A stretch of DNA of 64,000 bases from contig OY759224.1 in NCBI GenBank assembly GCA_963662175.1, forward strand, positions 24,623,489-24,687,488, read 5' to 3'. Below, one piece after another: positions 51,540 to 61,922 of this stretch. The notes under the pieces are model-generated. The model ran no database searches and was not told where the DNA came from. It was given only the letters and a program-made list of their open reading frames with translations. The stretch is from Aradus depressus. Its lineage: Eukaryota > Arthropoda > Insecta > Hemiptera > Aradidae. The number at the start of each line of letters is the position of its first letter. Position 1 is the first letter of the stretch. Made by a program: the position numbers and the translations under genes.

Positions 51540-52365
51540 AAATTATTTTTATTATTAAACTATTGAGTCAGTGACCATTACACTTATAATATTAACATTA
51601 ACATTTTCAAAATTATAGATTGATCAGCTGAAGAATAATGACGTTGCACAAGATAAGAATAATAAAATAAAAATAAACATTATATTAATTTTGTTACAAA
51701 GCTATAAGTGAGAATAAAGTGCAAAATATATAAATGAAATTTATATGAATTTAGAATATAGAAATAAACAAAAGTAATAATATTGATTGAGAGAAGAAAA
51801 AAATTAAATGAAGAGTAGTATTAAAGAGAGAAAAAAAAAAAAAAATAACAAATAAGTAACAAAAACTGCAAATAAAATAAGTAATTACAAACTAATAAAA
51901 ATAATAATGTAACAAATACAGTAAATATGGAGTGGGGAGGTATGTATAGAATGTCAATATAATATGGAAGTTGAAGTATATTATTCGTGAATATCTAAGT
52001 TTCAAAGCGCTGATTAAATAATAAACAATATTTGAGATATCATTCTTATTATGGGCCAGGAGTAATGTATGAAAGTTGGATCGGTCTACAGTGTAGAAGA
52101 AGCACTTCCTGCCTCTAGACTCTCTCTACACTGACGCTCTGAGGCAGGAAGTGGCTTCTAATGGGGGAGTATATCCGACAGGATATTAACAGCTGGTACA
52201 CGTCTTGCAATTCATTTCTATTTCAGGTTGTACAAAGTTGCTGGGGGATTAAGGGTGTATACATTAGTTTTGTAACTTGTTTTGTATTTTTAAGATAGTA
52301 CTTGCCAGATAGACGGAGTTGAGCCAGTGCTTTGTGTGATAAAGGAGCATTCAGGTTTAGGTAAT
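51540..52365 (-). pseudogene. LINE C-terminus and 3' UTR
   Basis: The left end matches the 50808 element (ACTATTGAGTCAGTGACCAT, CAAAATTATAGATTGATCAG). Toward the right, minus-strand frames read a decayed ORF2 C-terminus with a DVYQLLISCRIYSPIRSHFL block that parallels DLIHFLLYC of the 3628-4170 element. Contains the hairpin GAAGCACTTCCTGCCTC / GAGGCAGGAAGTGGCTTC (52099-52159). Confidence 0.6.
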
Positions 52366-52374
52366 CACCCTCAA

Positions 52375-53690
52375 TGTACTTCCCCTACACAAATTTTTGT
52401 TCTACCTCCAAAACCAATCGATTATTTGAGCTAAAAATCAATAGTTGCCATTTGGTCTTCTGAAGCCTGATACTAAATTTTTTATCGATACATTCATTAT
52501 ATCGACTGTTAGTAGGGTTTTTGAGTTGTACTCCTCTTTTAACCCCCTTCCGACTGGCTGATTTTACGGGCGTATGTAAACTCCTAGACGAACTTAAGTA
52601 TAAAAATTTCAGATATGTAAACTCCTGGACGAAGATGTGTAAATTCCTAGTTGGTCATGATCTTCCATTGAAGGCAACAGGTTCAGGTAGTATACGGAAG
52701 GGAGGGGGATTAATAGGGACGGTAGGTAGCTGTGAAATGACCAAACGAAGCCATAGTCTTCAGTGAGTTTTATTGTAAATAGATAGATACCACATGTCAT
52801 TGCTAGTCCTAAGTCTAGATAAAGTGTGAAGCAAATTTTTGTCTGATTTTCTTTTTAAAAGACTCGTCTAGGAATTTACACATCTTACTTTTCTATATTT
52901 TCTACCTGATCCTTTCCGTCTAATAGTTTACAATTCTCCGATTTTACTGAAAATTAAAAGGTACTGAAATATGAAATTTCATGTCGATATATTCATTATA
53001 TCGGCAGATATTGGAGTTTTTGAAATGAGCCCCTCCTCTGAACTCCATCTTTCCTTCAGTCGATATCGTTGAAATTTGACAAGTTATGTCCTCATTGGGT
53101 TTTGACTTGAAACATGAAATTTCATCTTGATACATTGATTATATCGGCAGGTATTGGAGTTTTTGAATTGAGCTCCTCCCCTGAACTCCATCATTCCTTC
53201 AGTCGATATCGTTGAAATTTGACAGGCTATGTCCTCATTGGTTTTGACTTCAAATACGAAATTTCAAGTTGATACATTCATTACACAGGATGTTAATAGG
53301 GTTTTTTAAAGGGGGCCTCCTTTGATCTCTACCCTCTCTTCGACGTTTTAAATTTACATATGAAATGTTGTGTCGATACATTTATTACAACGGCAGTTAT
53401 TTGAGTTTTTGTGTTAAGCCTTCCTCATGATCCTCCCTTCCCTGACAAATTTGACTGAAATTCAATAGGTGTCATACTTAAGGGATGCTGGATACACACA
53501 TAAAATTTCATGTTAATACATTCATTCTATCATTGTTTTTTTTTAAATTTATTGAAACTGAGTGTTGGAAAATGTGAAATTCCGGTGAAAACTCGACTTA
53601 GAATTTCTGACTGTGTATTCAGAGCCCCATTAGGACGACGCCTATTAATTTTCAGCCAAATCGGCTAAAAGAAGACTTCAGACGTCTCTA
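52375..53690 (+). repeat. H-family array, at least five modules, with MITE insertion
   Basis: Head ATGTACTTCCCCTACAC. The first module is interrupted at 52567 and resumes at 52940. Module points ATATCGGCAG occur at 52998 and 53141 (offset 143), then equivalents at 53283 and 53387. Tail GTTGGAAAATGTGAAATTCC. Two modules carry a distinct TTTCCTTCAGTCGATATCGT variant, suggesting local duplication. Confidence 0.85.
52568..52939. mobile_element. MITE with 8-bp TSD
   Basis: Flanked by GATTTTAC (52560-52567, 52940-52947). Imperfect TIRs GGGCGTATGTAAACTCCTAG and CTAATAGTTTACAATTCTCC, with subterminal repeats (GTAAACTCCTGGACG, TGTAAATTCCTAG, CTAGGAATTTACACATC). An 8-bp target fits hAT, Merlin or P groups; the TIR does not decide. 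Confidence 0.8.
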
Positions 53691-54055
53691 TGTAAGACAT
53701 TTCCAATAGAAATGTTACAGAGACGTCTGAATCTTTATACTAAATTTTGTGTCGATATATCAGTATAGTCCCTCCCCCTTTAACCCCCCACTTCTTTTAA
53801 CTGATTTGGCTGAAAATTAATAGGTGTCGTCCTTATGAGGCTCTGAATAAACATATAAAATGTTTTGTCAACACACAGACAGATAGGAATTTTTTTCTTT
53901 CTAAAGATTTTAAGCCCAAAAAGTGGTTTGATCTTGGAGGGAGAGCAACAACTTAAATGATTCGTGCTGGGGAAGTACATTACCTGGTGATTCACCGATG
54001 ACTTTTTTATGTATTCAGGGGGCCGGATAAACATGAAATTTTTAGTAATAGATCT
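53691..54055. repeat. H-family plus module meeting a minus head
   Basis: Plus module (GATTTGGCTGAAAATTAATA, GTCGTCCTTATGAGGCTCTG) to ~53870, then minus GATCTTGGAGGGAGAGCAAC, GTGCTGGGGAAGTACATTAC, TGGTGATTCACCGATGAC. A local hairpin TTCAGACGTCTCT / AGAGACGTCTGAA lies at 53672-53725. Confidence 0.75.
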
Positions 54056-54061
54056 TTCTAC

Positions 54062-54449
54062 AATTGAGGAGTTTGGAGCCAGAGCGGACCAACTGGTTTA
54101 AACTGAACAGTAAGAAAATGGCAATTGAAAATTGAGTACATTTTGTTTATCTCCATAAATGGGCCCCAAATATTTATTTATATTTGAAATTTTAGAATAG
54201 TATTGGATGAGTGATCCCTTTTTGTGTTCTATAAAGTTTTTGAAGGCCGTTTGATCCATTGTGACTGAAAATATATGCACAAAATATTTGTGGACTAAAC
54301 TTAAAGTGCTGCTATCTATCACTGAAGTGAAGAAACTAAGTGATCCACACTGGTTTTGAAAAAGGGAACATATGCCAACATCAGGATGGTAATAACTCAT
54401 TTTCCGAAAAATTGTGGGTTGGTCCGCTCTGGCTCCAAACTCCTCAATT
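54062..54449. mobile_element. MITE-like element with ~32-bp perfect TIRs
   Basis: Ends GAGGAGTTTGGAGCCAGAGC and GCTCTGGCTCCAAACTCCTC extend through GGACCAAC. AATT lies at both edges (54062-54065, 54446-54449) as a possible 4-bp target. A minus open frame of 121 codons (54463-54098) covers the element; no transposase motif is recognised. Confidence 0.85.
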
Positions 54450-54750
54450 AGGTATAGTCTCAAATTTTTTGGATACGTTGGAGAGCAAGCTTGTCATCGT
54501 CGCCATCTGTGGGCATGACTGATCTAAACAATATCAAATGAAGTTTGGAGAAGAGAATAAAGAGTTTGTTGAGAAGTTGTCAAAAAGTTTGATAAGACAT
54601 CTGAAGAGGCGTTCTGGTGGACTGGACCAGAAGGAATACAGACGAAACAGGATCAATAGAAGACGGACAGAGAACTAACATTATTGAAAAGATCCAAATA
54701 TTAACAACTAACGGATTTTTTAAAATATTTATTTAATAATATATATATAG

Positions 54751-55025
54751 TTATTGTGACTCATGCCCGGGCTTTAACTACCTGGTCATTTCGCCTACTA
54801 CTATAGCCCAATTCTACTGAGGGAATCCAAAATTTTGCCTAGCCAGTTTTAAATACCTTGGGGTAGGGGTCTACTTGACATCGTACAGGCTTGGGACAAT
54901 CGTTTACGTCCCATCCGAAGGACGGTGTGCTCATTGATTTGTTACCTCCCTGATAAAAAAACTTGAGGGTTTCGAAACTTGAGCTTAGTAGCCAAGCATG
55001 CTATCTCTGAGCTACTGGCGCCCTC
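54751..55025 (-). repeat. SINE-A, diverged
   Basis: TATTGTGACTCATGCCCGGG ... GAGCTACTGGCGCCCTC; several deletions, B-box partly lost (GAGGGTTTCGAAACTTGAGC). Confidence 0.78.
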
Positions 55026-55234
55026 AGATCGTTTTAGTGTTTATAAGTAGTTTTCTTGATTTTTAAGGTTATTTTAATGTTAAATGATGATTTTAAAATG
55101 TAGTTTTAGATTAAGTTGTCAATTGTAGACGTTCAATTAAATTCTGTTTAATGATATTTCATGGATAATATGCTTTAGAAATCCTATCTATCGTATATAG
55201 GAGATTGGAGAGTGAATCAGCCAGTTTGGGGTCT

Positions 55235-55378
55235 GGAACACATCATACAGGCTCGGGACCATCGCTTACCGTCCTATCCAAAAGTGTTTACTCCTCCAAG
55301 AGAGTCTCGGCTGGGATTGCAACCCGCGATTTTGAGCTCAGTAGACAAGCACGTTACCTCCGAGTTACTGGCGCTTTC
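55235..55378 (-). repeat. SINE-A 5' half, diverged
   Basis: ACAGGCTCGGGACCATCGCT, CTCGGCTGGGATTGCAACCC, GCGATTTTGAGCTCAGTAGA, GAGTTACTGGCGC. The 3' half is absent. Confidence 0.7.
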
Positions 55379-55429
55379 TTCGATTCGAAAAAGTGGTAAC
55401 TACAAGCTTGTTTACTTCTTCTGCTTTAC

Positions 55430-55790
55430 GATATGTGGAAGAATGTATCGGTCAGAAATTTGATGTTGAGGTTTCACAGAGATCCTGGAGTCCAAAAAAA
55501 GGAAGAAAATCTATATGTGCCTTTGAATGCGATAACTCCCGATGTAATAAATATATTGGCACAAAATATGTGTATCCAGAAAGCCATAAGTACGACACTT
55601 ATTAATTTTCTGCAACACAATTTTTGGTAAAAATCAATTTGTCAATAGGACTATCTGTTTTCGCGTAGATCAAGCAACGTCTAAAAGAATTAGTCCCAAA
55701 TGACAGTTCAGAACGGTTTTCGGCATATATCTCGAAAACCGGGCAACCTGAGAAAAATTTTATTTTACATAAAATATGCTTTTTAATTTT
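55430..55790. repeat. H minus fragment then E plus fragment
   Basis: H minus 55430-55612 (CGGTCAGAAATTTGATGTTG, GATAACTCCCGATGTAATAA, AAGCCATAAGTACGACACTT). E plus 55614-55790 (TTGGTAAAAATCAATTTGTC, GTTTTCGGCATATATCTCG). Confidence 0.65.
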
Positions 55791-55794
55791 TCCG

Positions 55795-56312
55795 AAAACT
55801 TCGACTATCAGCTGACACCTCTCCTGAAGAACTCTCAGCTCCCCCTCCATCTCAAGAGGCTCGTCTATACGATGCTCATCAGGCCCATGTGGCTTTACGG
55901 CTACGCTATCTGGGGTTCTGCCTCCGATTCTCAAATAAAACTTAGTCAGACATTCCAGAATCGGACCCTAAGGATAATCACCAGTGCGCCCTGGATGTCC
56001 GAAACAAAACAATACACACTGACCTTCAGATTCCTGAGGTAAAAGAATGTCTGCTTATTTGTTACGCTAGTCTGTTGCGGACCATGCAAGAACATCAAAA
56101 CCCTCTGCTACGTGCCATCCCTCTCCAGCTGCCTCCGCCAAGAACAGAACGTCGACTGAAGAAGTAGCACCATAGCGACCTTAATCAAGAGGACTGTCGT
56201 TGGTCAGCCGCCTCATTCAAGTACCAAGTGTTTTGTTTTTGTTTGCTTTTAGTATAATTGAATGTATATTGTACAAAAAGTACCAATAAATGTTAACTTG
56301 TACTTGTCGTCG
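55795..56312 (+). pseudogene. Jockey-like LINE C-terminal fragment
   Basis: The frame from 55776 reads YQLTPLLKNSQLPLHLKRLV, YTMLIRPMWLYGYAIWGSAS and LRIITSAPWMS, the conserved [IL]RPxWxYG region after the RT core. A frameshift near 56005 follows; then VKECLLICYASLLRTMQEHQ and PPPRTERRLKK end near 56168. The 3' UTR ends ACCAATAAATGTTAACTTG. Confidence 0.83.
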
Positions 56313-56440
56313 TGAAAAAACTCTTCCGGAAAAATTATTATCTTAATTTTAATTAAATAAAAAATGTATCTACTGTATTTATTATACACTTCATCTACTG
56401 TATAATTTTTTTTTTTTGTACTTATATTTTCAAGTATTTA
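56313..56440 (+). repeat. G repeat fragment
   Basis: CGTCGTGAAAAAACTCTTCC, TACTGTATTTATTATAC, TTTGTACTTATATTTTCAAG; matches 57895-58010 and 62804-62840. Confidence 0.6.
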
Positions 56441-56599
56441 TTTGAGGGGGTTAGAAGCAAAGGGATGTAAGTGACAATGCGGCTGAAATTGAGATATGTG
56501 TTTTAACATCTTCCTTGACCACCCTGACTACTGGCTAATGATCAGAACGATTGTTAGTTCCAGTAATGCTGTTACTTGTGGAAAATACCTGTGTAATAC

Positions 56600-56935
56600 C
56601 TGAAATTACGATGTTACTATAACTTTGAGAGTAATTATCTCGGAATTACATTTTTCTAACGATAACTTCTCTTGGTGTATAAGGTTTTGAAAGTATATTC
56701 CCCATGACAAACTGTATCTTCCGAATTTCGGACAAATTCTAATCAGATTTAAGTTAGCAAATGTAACATTTCAATTTCAGATTAAAGTTTATATCTACAA
56801 CGTTTCTGAGTAAGAGCGGTGACAAAGTGCTCCACTACTACTCACATCATCACGTATGAAGAGAACCTTGAAAACTCGATCTCAAATTTTCGCCTAATTA
56901 CAAGACTTTCTTATACTATATGTATAAAAAAGTAA
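56600..56935 (+). repeat. E repeat
   Basis: GATAACTTCTCTTGGTGTAT, ATCTTCCGAATTTCGGAC, AATCAGATTTAAGTTAGCAA, TTTTCGCCTAATTACAAGAC, ATATGTATAAAAAAGTAAAA. Confidence 0.65.
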
Positions 56936-56939
56936 AAAT

Positions 56940-57645
56940 GAAGAGAAGAAAAATAATCAGGATATAATTTTAATTTTGTTAATCAGTGTAAAAAAGCTTT
57001 CGTTTTGTATGGCTTCTTGTACTGGAAAAGGTAGAGTTTTATTTATTTTTGGTTGTCAATAGATGCTTTTTGTCGTAGGTCTTATCACCCGTTGAGGGTA
57101 AAAAATGTTTATAGGGACAAAGTGATGAAGAAAGGGACAGCTGATGGCCCAAGTCTGGAGAGGTTAACGAACTCTAGCCACCACAAGGAGAAGAAAAACT
57201 GATGACAATGTTGATTGTGAACGATGTTGGGCATTATTGAATACATTTTTATTGAATAAAGTTATTCAATAATTTTTTAGTGATTAGTGATTTATTCATG
57301 AAGCAAGTTACTGTTTTATTCTATGAATTATTCTTTATTCATTAATCATTATCATTATTTTAGCTAATTTATGAATGATGATTATTTTTTAATTTATTGT
57401 ATTTTTCAAGGCCGAATTTGCTAATAGCTTTATTTTGGATTAGCATTTAAGAATTCCTGCTCACAGGTTTATTGACAACTGTTTGTTTATAATGACAAAT
57501 GCGTTATGTTTACAAAATTGCTATCTACATTAAATTAAATGCATAAGGTAAATTGTGAACAATGGATTAGCTCGATAAACAAAGATACATGGTACATCAA
57601 TGTTGAGTGTTAATTCCTGTCGTTATAACTGAAGTTAAGTTAACG
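56940..57645. other. Unassigned interval
   Basis: No gene. 57090-57240 is slightly GC-richer but has no long frame. Confidence 0.35.
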
Positions 57646-57650
57646 TTAGT

Positions 57651-57830
57651 TTAACGAGTACCTGACACCGTACAGGCTCGGGAACATAGATTAACATTCT
57701 ATCCGAAGGACGGCGTTCTCATGGTTTTTTCACTTCCCAGATAAAAAACCTAAGGACCCCGTCAGGGTTTCGATCTCGCAATCTTCAGCTCAGTAAGCAA
57801 GGACGCTTACCACTGAGCTACCGGCGCCCA
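57651..57830 (-). repeat. SINE-A 5' half
   Basis: AACGAGTACCTGACACCGTA, GTCAGGGTTTCGATCTCGCA, CACTGAGCTACCGGCGCCC. The 3' half is missing. Confidence 0.8.
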
Positions 57831-57874
57831 CAGGTACTCACAATAGCTAACTATATATTTTTTAAATTGTTATT

Positions 57875-58010
57875 GTAAGAACGTCCCGAAATTGTCGTCA
57901 TGAAAAAGACACTTTCGGAAACTATATTAAAAATTATTATCTTAATTTTAAGTTAATTAAAAAAATTGTCTACTGTATTTATTAATATTATTATTTTTGT
58001 ACTTATAGGA
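57875..58010 (+). repeat. G repeat fragment
   Basis: GTAAGAACGTCCCGAAATTG, TCATGAAAAAGACACTTTCG, TTATTTTTGTACTTATA. The same sequence type (AATTTTTGTACTTATA) lies at the other side of the I-type LINE (62803-62818). Confidence 0.6.
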
Positions 58011-58189
58011 TTAGGATTAGGATTAGGGTTATAGATGCTCAACATCAAGGTCATAAGCATCTAAATACTTAGGGATGGAGACAGATGCATATCCATACAT
58101 ATGCACATACACACACATCAATACATATATATACACATCAATACATATATATACACATATACAGACATACATCCATATACATATATATA

Positions 58190-58193
<4 letters not shown>
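58010..58193 (+). repeat. Microsatellites before the LINE poly-A
   Basis: (GGATTA)4 at 58010-58033, then mixed CA/TA repeats with ACACATCAATACATATATAT repeated. They lie between a G repeat and the LINE tail. Confidence 0.8.
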
Positions 58194-58236
<43 letters not shown>

Positions 58237-58242
58237 GTATTA

Positions 58243-61200
58243 TTATAGCTCGTCCATTAGTTTCGTGTCACTAAAAAAGTCTATTGTTCTCTGGAGTGCC
58301 TCTCGGTGGTTGCCCAGGGCAGCTGGCAGTGCTCTGGTGATGCCTCTCCTGGCCAGCTCTTCCTGATAGAGTGGACACTCCTCCAGGATGTGCCGCACCG
58401 ACAGCTCCTCCTCACACAGTTCGCACTTCCTGGCTTGCTCTCTTCTTATCAGGTGGCCGTGGCTCAGCCGACTGTGACCCACTCGTAGCCTCATCACTGC
58501 CACTTCTTCTCGTCGGTTATCCCTGATGGACGTTTTCCATGGTTCCACCCCTTTTTTGATGTTTTTTAATTTGTTGCGGCCGTCAACTTCGTTCCACATG
58601 TCGGTCCAACCCAGTTGAACCTTACTATGTAGTATCTGTTTGAGATCCGATTTTGTAGAAAGTTCATTACATTCAGCAGCTGAAGTTGAGGCTTCTTTCG
58701 CAGCAAGGTCTGCTTGTTCATTTCCTTCTATGCCTACATGTGATGGAACCCACATAAATATGACTGACTTGCCCTCAGATAAGATATAATCTGTGTATCT
58801 ATGTATTCTACTCACGAGAGGATTATCAGTATACAATACTTGGGTTGCTTGTAGTGCTGCCATTGAGTCTGAACAGACGATGAATGATTGTCCATCCATG
58901 GTCATCACATGATGGAGTGCAGCAGAGAGAGCGCACAGTTCTGCAGTGAAGCTACTGCTCCATGATGGTAATTTGTGCTTTATCGTAGCGCCTTTAGCAA
59001 CCACAGCAAATCCAGTGTTTCCACCACTCTTAGACCCATCAGTGTACAAGAATTCAAATTTGTGATGTCGGCTCCGGATTTTATTAAATTCGGTTTTATA
59101 GATGTAACTGTTGGTTTCCGACTTCTTTAGCCGATGCAGATTTAGTTGGAGTAAGGGTTTTCTATGTGTCCAAGGTGGCTCCTCCGGAGGGTCACTTCGT
59201 GGCTGCACTTCTATGAGATCTAATATGGATTGCCTTGTCCTCATTCCCAGAGGAGCTGACGCATTCGGCGCTCCTTCATATAATCTGCGGTACTTCGGTT
59301 TGAAAACATAGTTGTAGGCAGGGTTGGTTTCGTTCAGTGATAAAGACGCAATGTAACTGGAGGCTAACCAAAGGCGGCGATACAGAAGAGGGGGTATCCC
59401 AGTTTCGGCACAAAGGCTGACGACGGGACTCGTCCTAAAGGCCCCGGTGGCAAGTCGAAGTCCAGCATGGTGTACGGGATCCAAACTGCTCAGGTAACGC
59501 TTTGGAGCTGAACCATATATAAAACTAGCGTAGTCCAATTTGGAGCGCACAACACTTTGGTATACTCTTAGGAGAGATGTCCTATCCGCTCCCCATTGTG
59601 TATTGGCCAAAATCTTTAATAAATTGAGTCGCTTGTTGCACTCTTTCTTCAAATATTTAATATGGCTGGACCAGTTAAGTTTTTTGTCCACAATCAACCC
59701 AAGAAATTTGGTTTCATCTTTAAAAGTTAGTGGTTCTCCTTCTAGAGCGAGTACTGGGTCGGGGCTAGGACGCCTCTTGCGAGAGAAGTGTACACAGCAA
59801 GTTTTGTCTTTTGAAAATCTTAGACCGGTGTTTTCAGACCAATCGTGAAGGTTGTGGAGTAGCCTTTGTAAGTCATTTTGAACCTTGCGTGTATTGCGGT
59901 ATCTGCACAGAACAGTGAGGTCATCAACAAAGAGGAAAGCTTTCATTCCTTTAGGTATAACAGATACTACACTATCGATCGCTATTGCAAACATTGTGCA
60001 ACTAAGGACGCTGCCCTGTGGGATACCATTGGTCATTTGCCTTCTTGCAGATAACGAGTTCCCAATTCTCACTCTTATCTGTCTGTTTGATAGAAAATTG
60101 GTTATAAATATGGGCAAGTTTCCACGAACTCCCCACTCAAACAGTTGCTGCAGGATTGTGGTCCTCCTAACAGTATCGTATGCTTTTTCGATATCAAAGA
60201 AAACTCCTATACTCTCCTCTTTGTTGATAAAGGTATTGAGCAGTTCTGCCTCCAGAGCCACCAAATGATCAAACGTCGACCTACCTTTCCGGGACCCGCA
60301 TTGGATATTCTTTAAGAGGCTGTTAGTCTCGAGTATCCAGAGTAGCCGTCGATTCACCATTTTTTCGAAAATTTTGCAGAGACAACTCGTCAGTGCGACT
60401 GGTCTATAACTGGCCGGTAGTAGTTTGTCCTTTCCTTGCTTCAGTAGTGGGAGGATGATCGATTCTCTCCAAGCATCAGGGAAGGATCCTTCTGTCCAAC
60501 TCTTATTGAAGAACACCAAGAGCGCTCTCCTGTTTCCCGGGGTCAAATGTTTTAACATGATATTATGTATTTCATCAGGACCGCATGCTGTATTTTTGGC
60601 TTCTCCTATGGCAGAGTCCAGCTCCCATTCCGTGAACTCCGAGTTGTACGTCAGATTGATGTTCCCATCTTCAAACTTGTTGCGATACTCTGTGTCCAGA
60701 CTAATCTCTGCATGAGGGTACTGGGAAGAATAATATTCTACAAACAGGTTACTTACTTCGGATTGTTCGTATATAACGTTGTTATTCACTTTGAGTGATG
60801 GTTGGACATGGAGGTTATTACCAGAAATGCTTCTTATCTTCCGCCATACCGCTTTAGTTGGGGTGTTATGGTTGATTGTTGCGACATAATTTTTCCATGT
60901 TTGCTTCTTTTTCCCCTTGTAAAGTCTCCTACAAAAAGCTCGGGTTTTTTTATAAAGGATGAGGTTTTGTGTGGTTGGATTGTTCCTGAACATACGGAGA
61001 GCTTGCCTTCTTTCTTTCCTGGCCTGTCGACATTGGCTGTCGAACCAGGGTGTGTAGTTTTTACTATAATACTGCTTGGTTTTGGGGATGGTCTCCTCGG
61101 CAGCTTTCACGATGCAGTTGGTGATGAACTCATTCGTCTCATTCACATTATCAGTGATGTCCTTCTCATGAATGTGCACCAAGGCTCTGAACTCCTCCCA

Positions 61201-61899
61201 GTTACCTCTGTCAATAATCCAGCTGGGGTTCCTCTCGAATTGACTGTCTAATCCCCGGAGTACTATTCTAATTGGATAGTGGTCACTGTTATGCAGGTCT
61301 TCCGATACGGTCCACTCAAGCTGGAGGGAGAGGTTGGGAGAGGAGAAGGCCAGGTCCAGAACTGAGGCAGTGCCGTAGGCTGGACTGATGTAGGTTGCCC
61401 TTCCTGTGTTCAACAAAATCGAGTCGGAGTTATCAAATATGCGTTTGATGGTGTTTCCACGGCTGTTTGAGCTCGAAGAGCCCCACCAGCTATGGGAGGC
61501 GTTCATGTCACCCAGTATGATGTAGGGTTGGGGTAGCCCTCTGACAAGGTGAGTCATCTCTGCTTCATTTATGATTTCTGTTGGTGGTAGATAAACGTTG
61601 CACACGGTCAGTGGGAATGTTCCATAGAACCTGATGACGACGGCTTGTAGGGATGTGTTCATGTTCAGTTCTTCTGCCTGATAATTTTTGTAAACACCAG
61701 TTAAGACCCCACCACAGGCACGGGTCATATTTAATTTGTCCTTCCTGAAGAGGCTGTAGTCCTTGATGTTTATTTTGTCGCTGGTTTTTAAGTGGGATTC
61801 CTGAACGCAAAAAATACACGGATGGTATTCTTCCAGTAGTATCTTAAGTTCTTCAAATTGGCATTTGAGTCCATTTAAATTCCATTGCAGTATGGCCAT
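58243..61899 (-). CDS. ORF2: endonuclease, reverse transcriptase, RNase H
   Basis: About 1218 codons from ATG 61899 to the stop at 58243, without interruption; the frame is open ten codons further upstream but lacks an ATG. Order of domains: AP-like endonuclease 1-215 (QWNLNG, catalytic Glu in CVQES ~34, GDMNASHSWWG ~130, SDH ~205-207); reverse transcriptase ~430-740 (YRPVALTSCLCKIFEK; FFDIEKAYD with Asp ~569; GIPQGSVLS; FLFVDDLT with Asp 659-660); RNase H ~950-1070 (YTDGS Asp ~954, AELCA Glu ~987, CSDS Asp ~1011, EQAD Asp ~1064); C-terminal CX2CX7HX4C knuckle ~1159-1175. All catalytic residues are present. It would copy RNA at nicked target DNA, but partner ORF1 is truncated. Confidence 0.96.
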   Translation of the reverse strand: MAILQWNLNGLKCQFEELKILLEEYHPCIFCVQESHLKTSDKINIKDYSLFRKDKLNMTRACGGVLTGVYKNYQAEELNMNTSLQAVVIRFYGTFPLTVCNVYLPPTEIINEAEMTHLVRGLPQPYIILGDMNASHSWWGSSSSNSRGNTIKRIFDNSDSILLNTGRATYISPAYGTASVLDLAFSSPNLSLQLEWTVSEDLHNSDHYPIRIVLRGLDSQFERNPSWIIDRGNWEEFRALVHIHEKDITDNVNETNEFITNCIVKAAEETIPKTKQYYSKNYTPWFDSQCRQARKERRQALRMFRNNPTTQNLILYKKTRAFCRRLYKGKKKQTWKNYVATINHNTPTKAVWRKIRSISGNNLHVQPSLKVNNNVIYEQSEVSNLFVEYYSSQYPHAEISLDTEYRNKFEDGNINLTYNSEFTEWELDSAIGEAKNTACGPDEIHNIMLKHLTPGNRRALLVFFNKSWTEGSFPDAWRESIILPLLKQGKDKLLPASYRPVALTSCLCKIFEKMVNRRLLWILETNSLLKNIQCGSRKGRSTFDHLVALEAELLNTFINKEESIGVFFDIEKAYDTVRRTTILQQLFEWGVRGNLPIFITNFLSNRQIRVRIGNSLSARRQMTNGIPQGSVLSCTMFAIAIDSVVSVIPKGMKAFLFVDDLTVLCRYRNTRKVQNDLQRLLHNLHDWSENTGLRFSKDKTCCVHFSRKRRPSPDPVLALEGEPLTFKDETKFLGLIVDKKLNWSSHIKYLKKECNKRLNLLKILANTQWGADRTSLLRVYQSVVRSKLDYASFIYGSAPKRYLSSLDPVHHAGLRLATGAFRTSPVVSLCAETGIPPLLYRRLWLASSYIASLSLNETNPAYNYVFKPKYRRLYEGAPNASAPLGMRTRQSILDLIEVQPRSDPPEEPPWTHRKPLLQLNLHRLKKSETNSYIYKTEFNKIRSRHHKFEFLYTDGSKSGGNTGFAVVAKGATIKHKLPSWSSSFTAELCALSAALHHVMTMDGQSFIVCSDSMAALQATQVLYTDNPLVSRIHRYTDYILSEGKSVIFMWVPSHVGIEGNEQADLAAKEASTSAAECNELSTKSDLKQILHSKVQLGWTDMWNEVDGRNKLKNIKKGVEPWKTSIRDNRREEVAVMRLRVGHSRLSHGHLIRREQARKCELCEEELSVRHILEECPLYQEELARRGITRALPAALGNHREALQRTIDFFSDTKLMDEL

Positions 61900-61922
61900 G
61901 TAATTTGATAAATATAAACTAA

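Noticed and set aside
54098..54463. 121-codon frame as a host gene
   Set aside because: Bounded by and running into a MITE TIR; no transposase or host motif recognised.
58085..61251. Plus-strand open frames across the I-type LINE (for example 60802-61251)
   Set aside because: Antisense shadows of the intact minus-strand ORF2, or microsatellite and poly-T.
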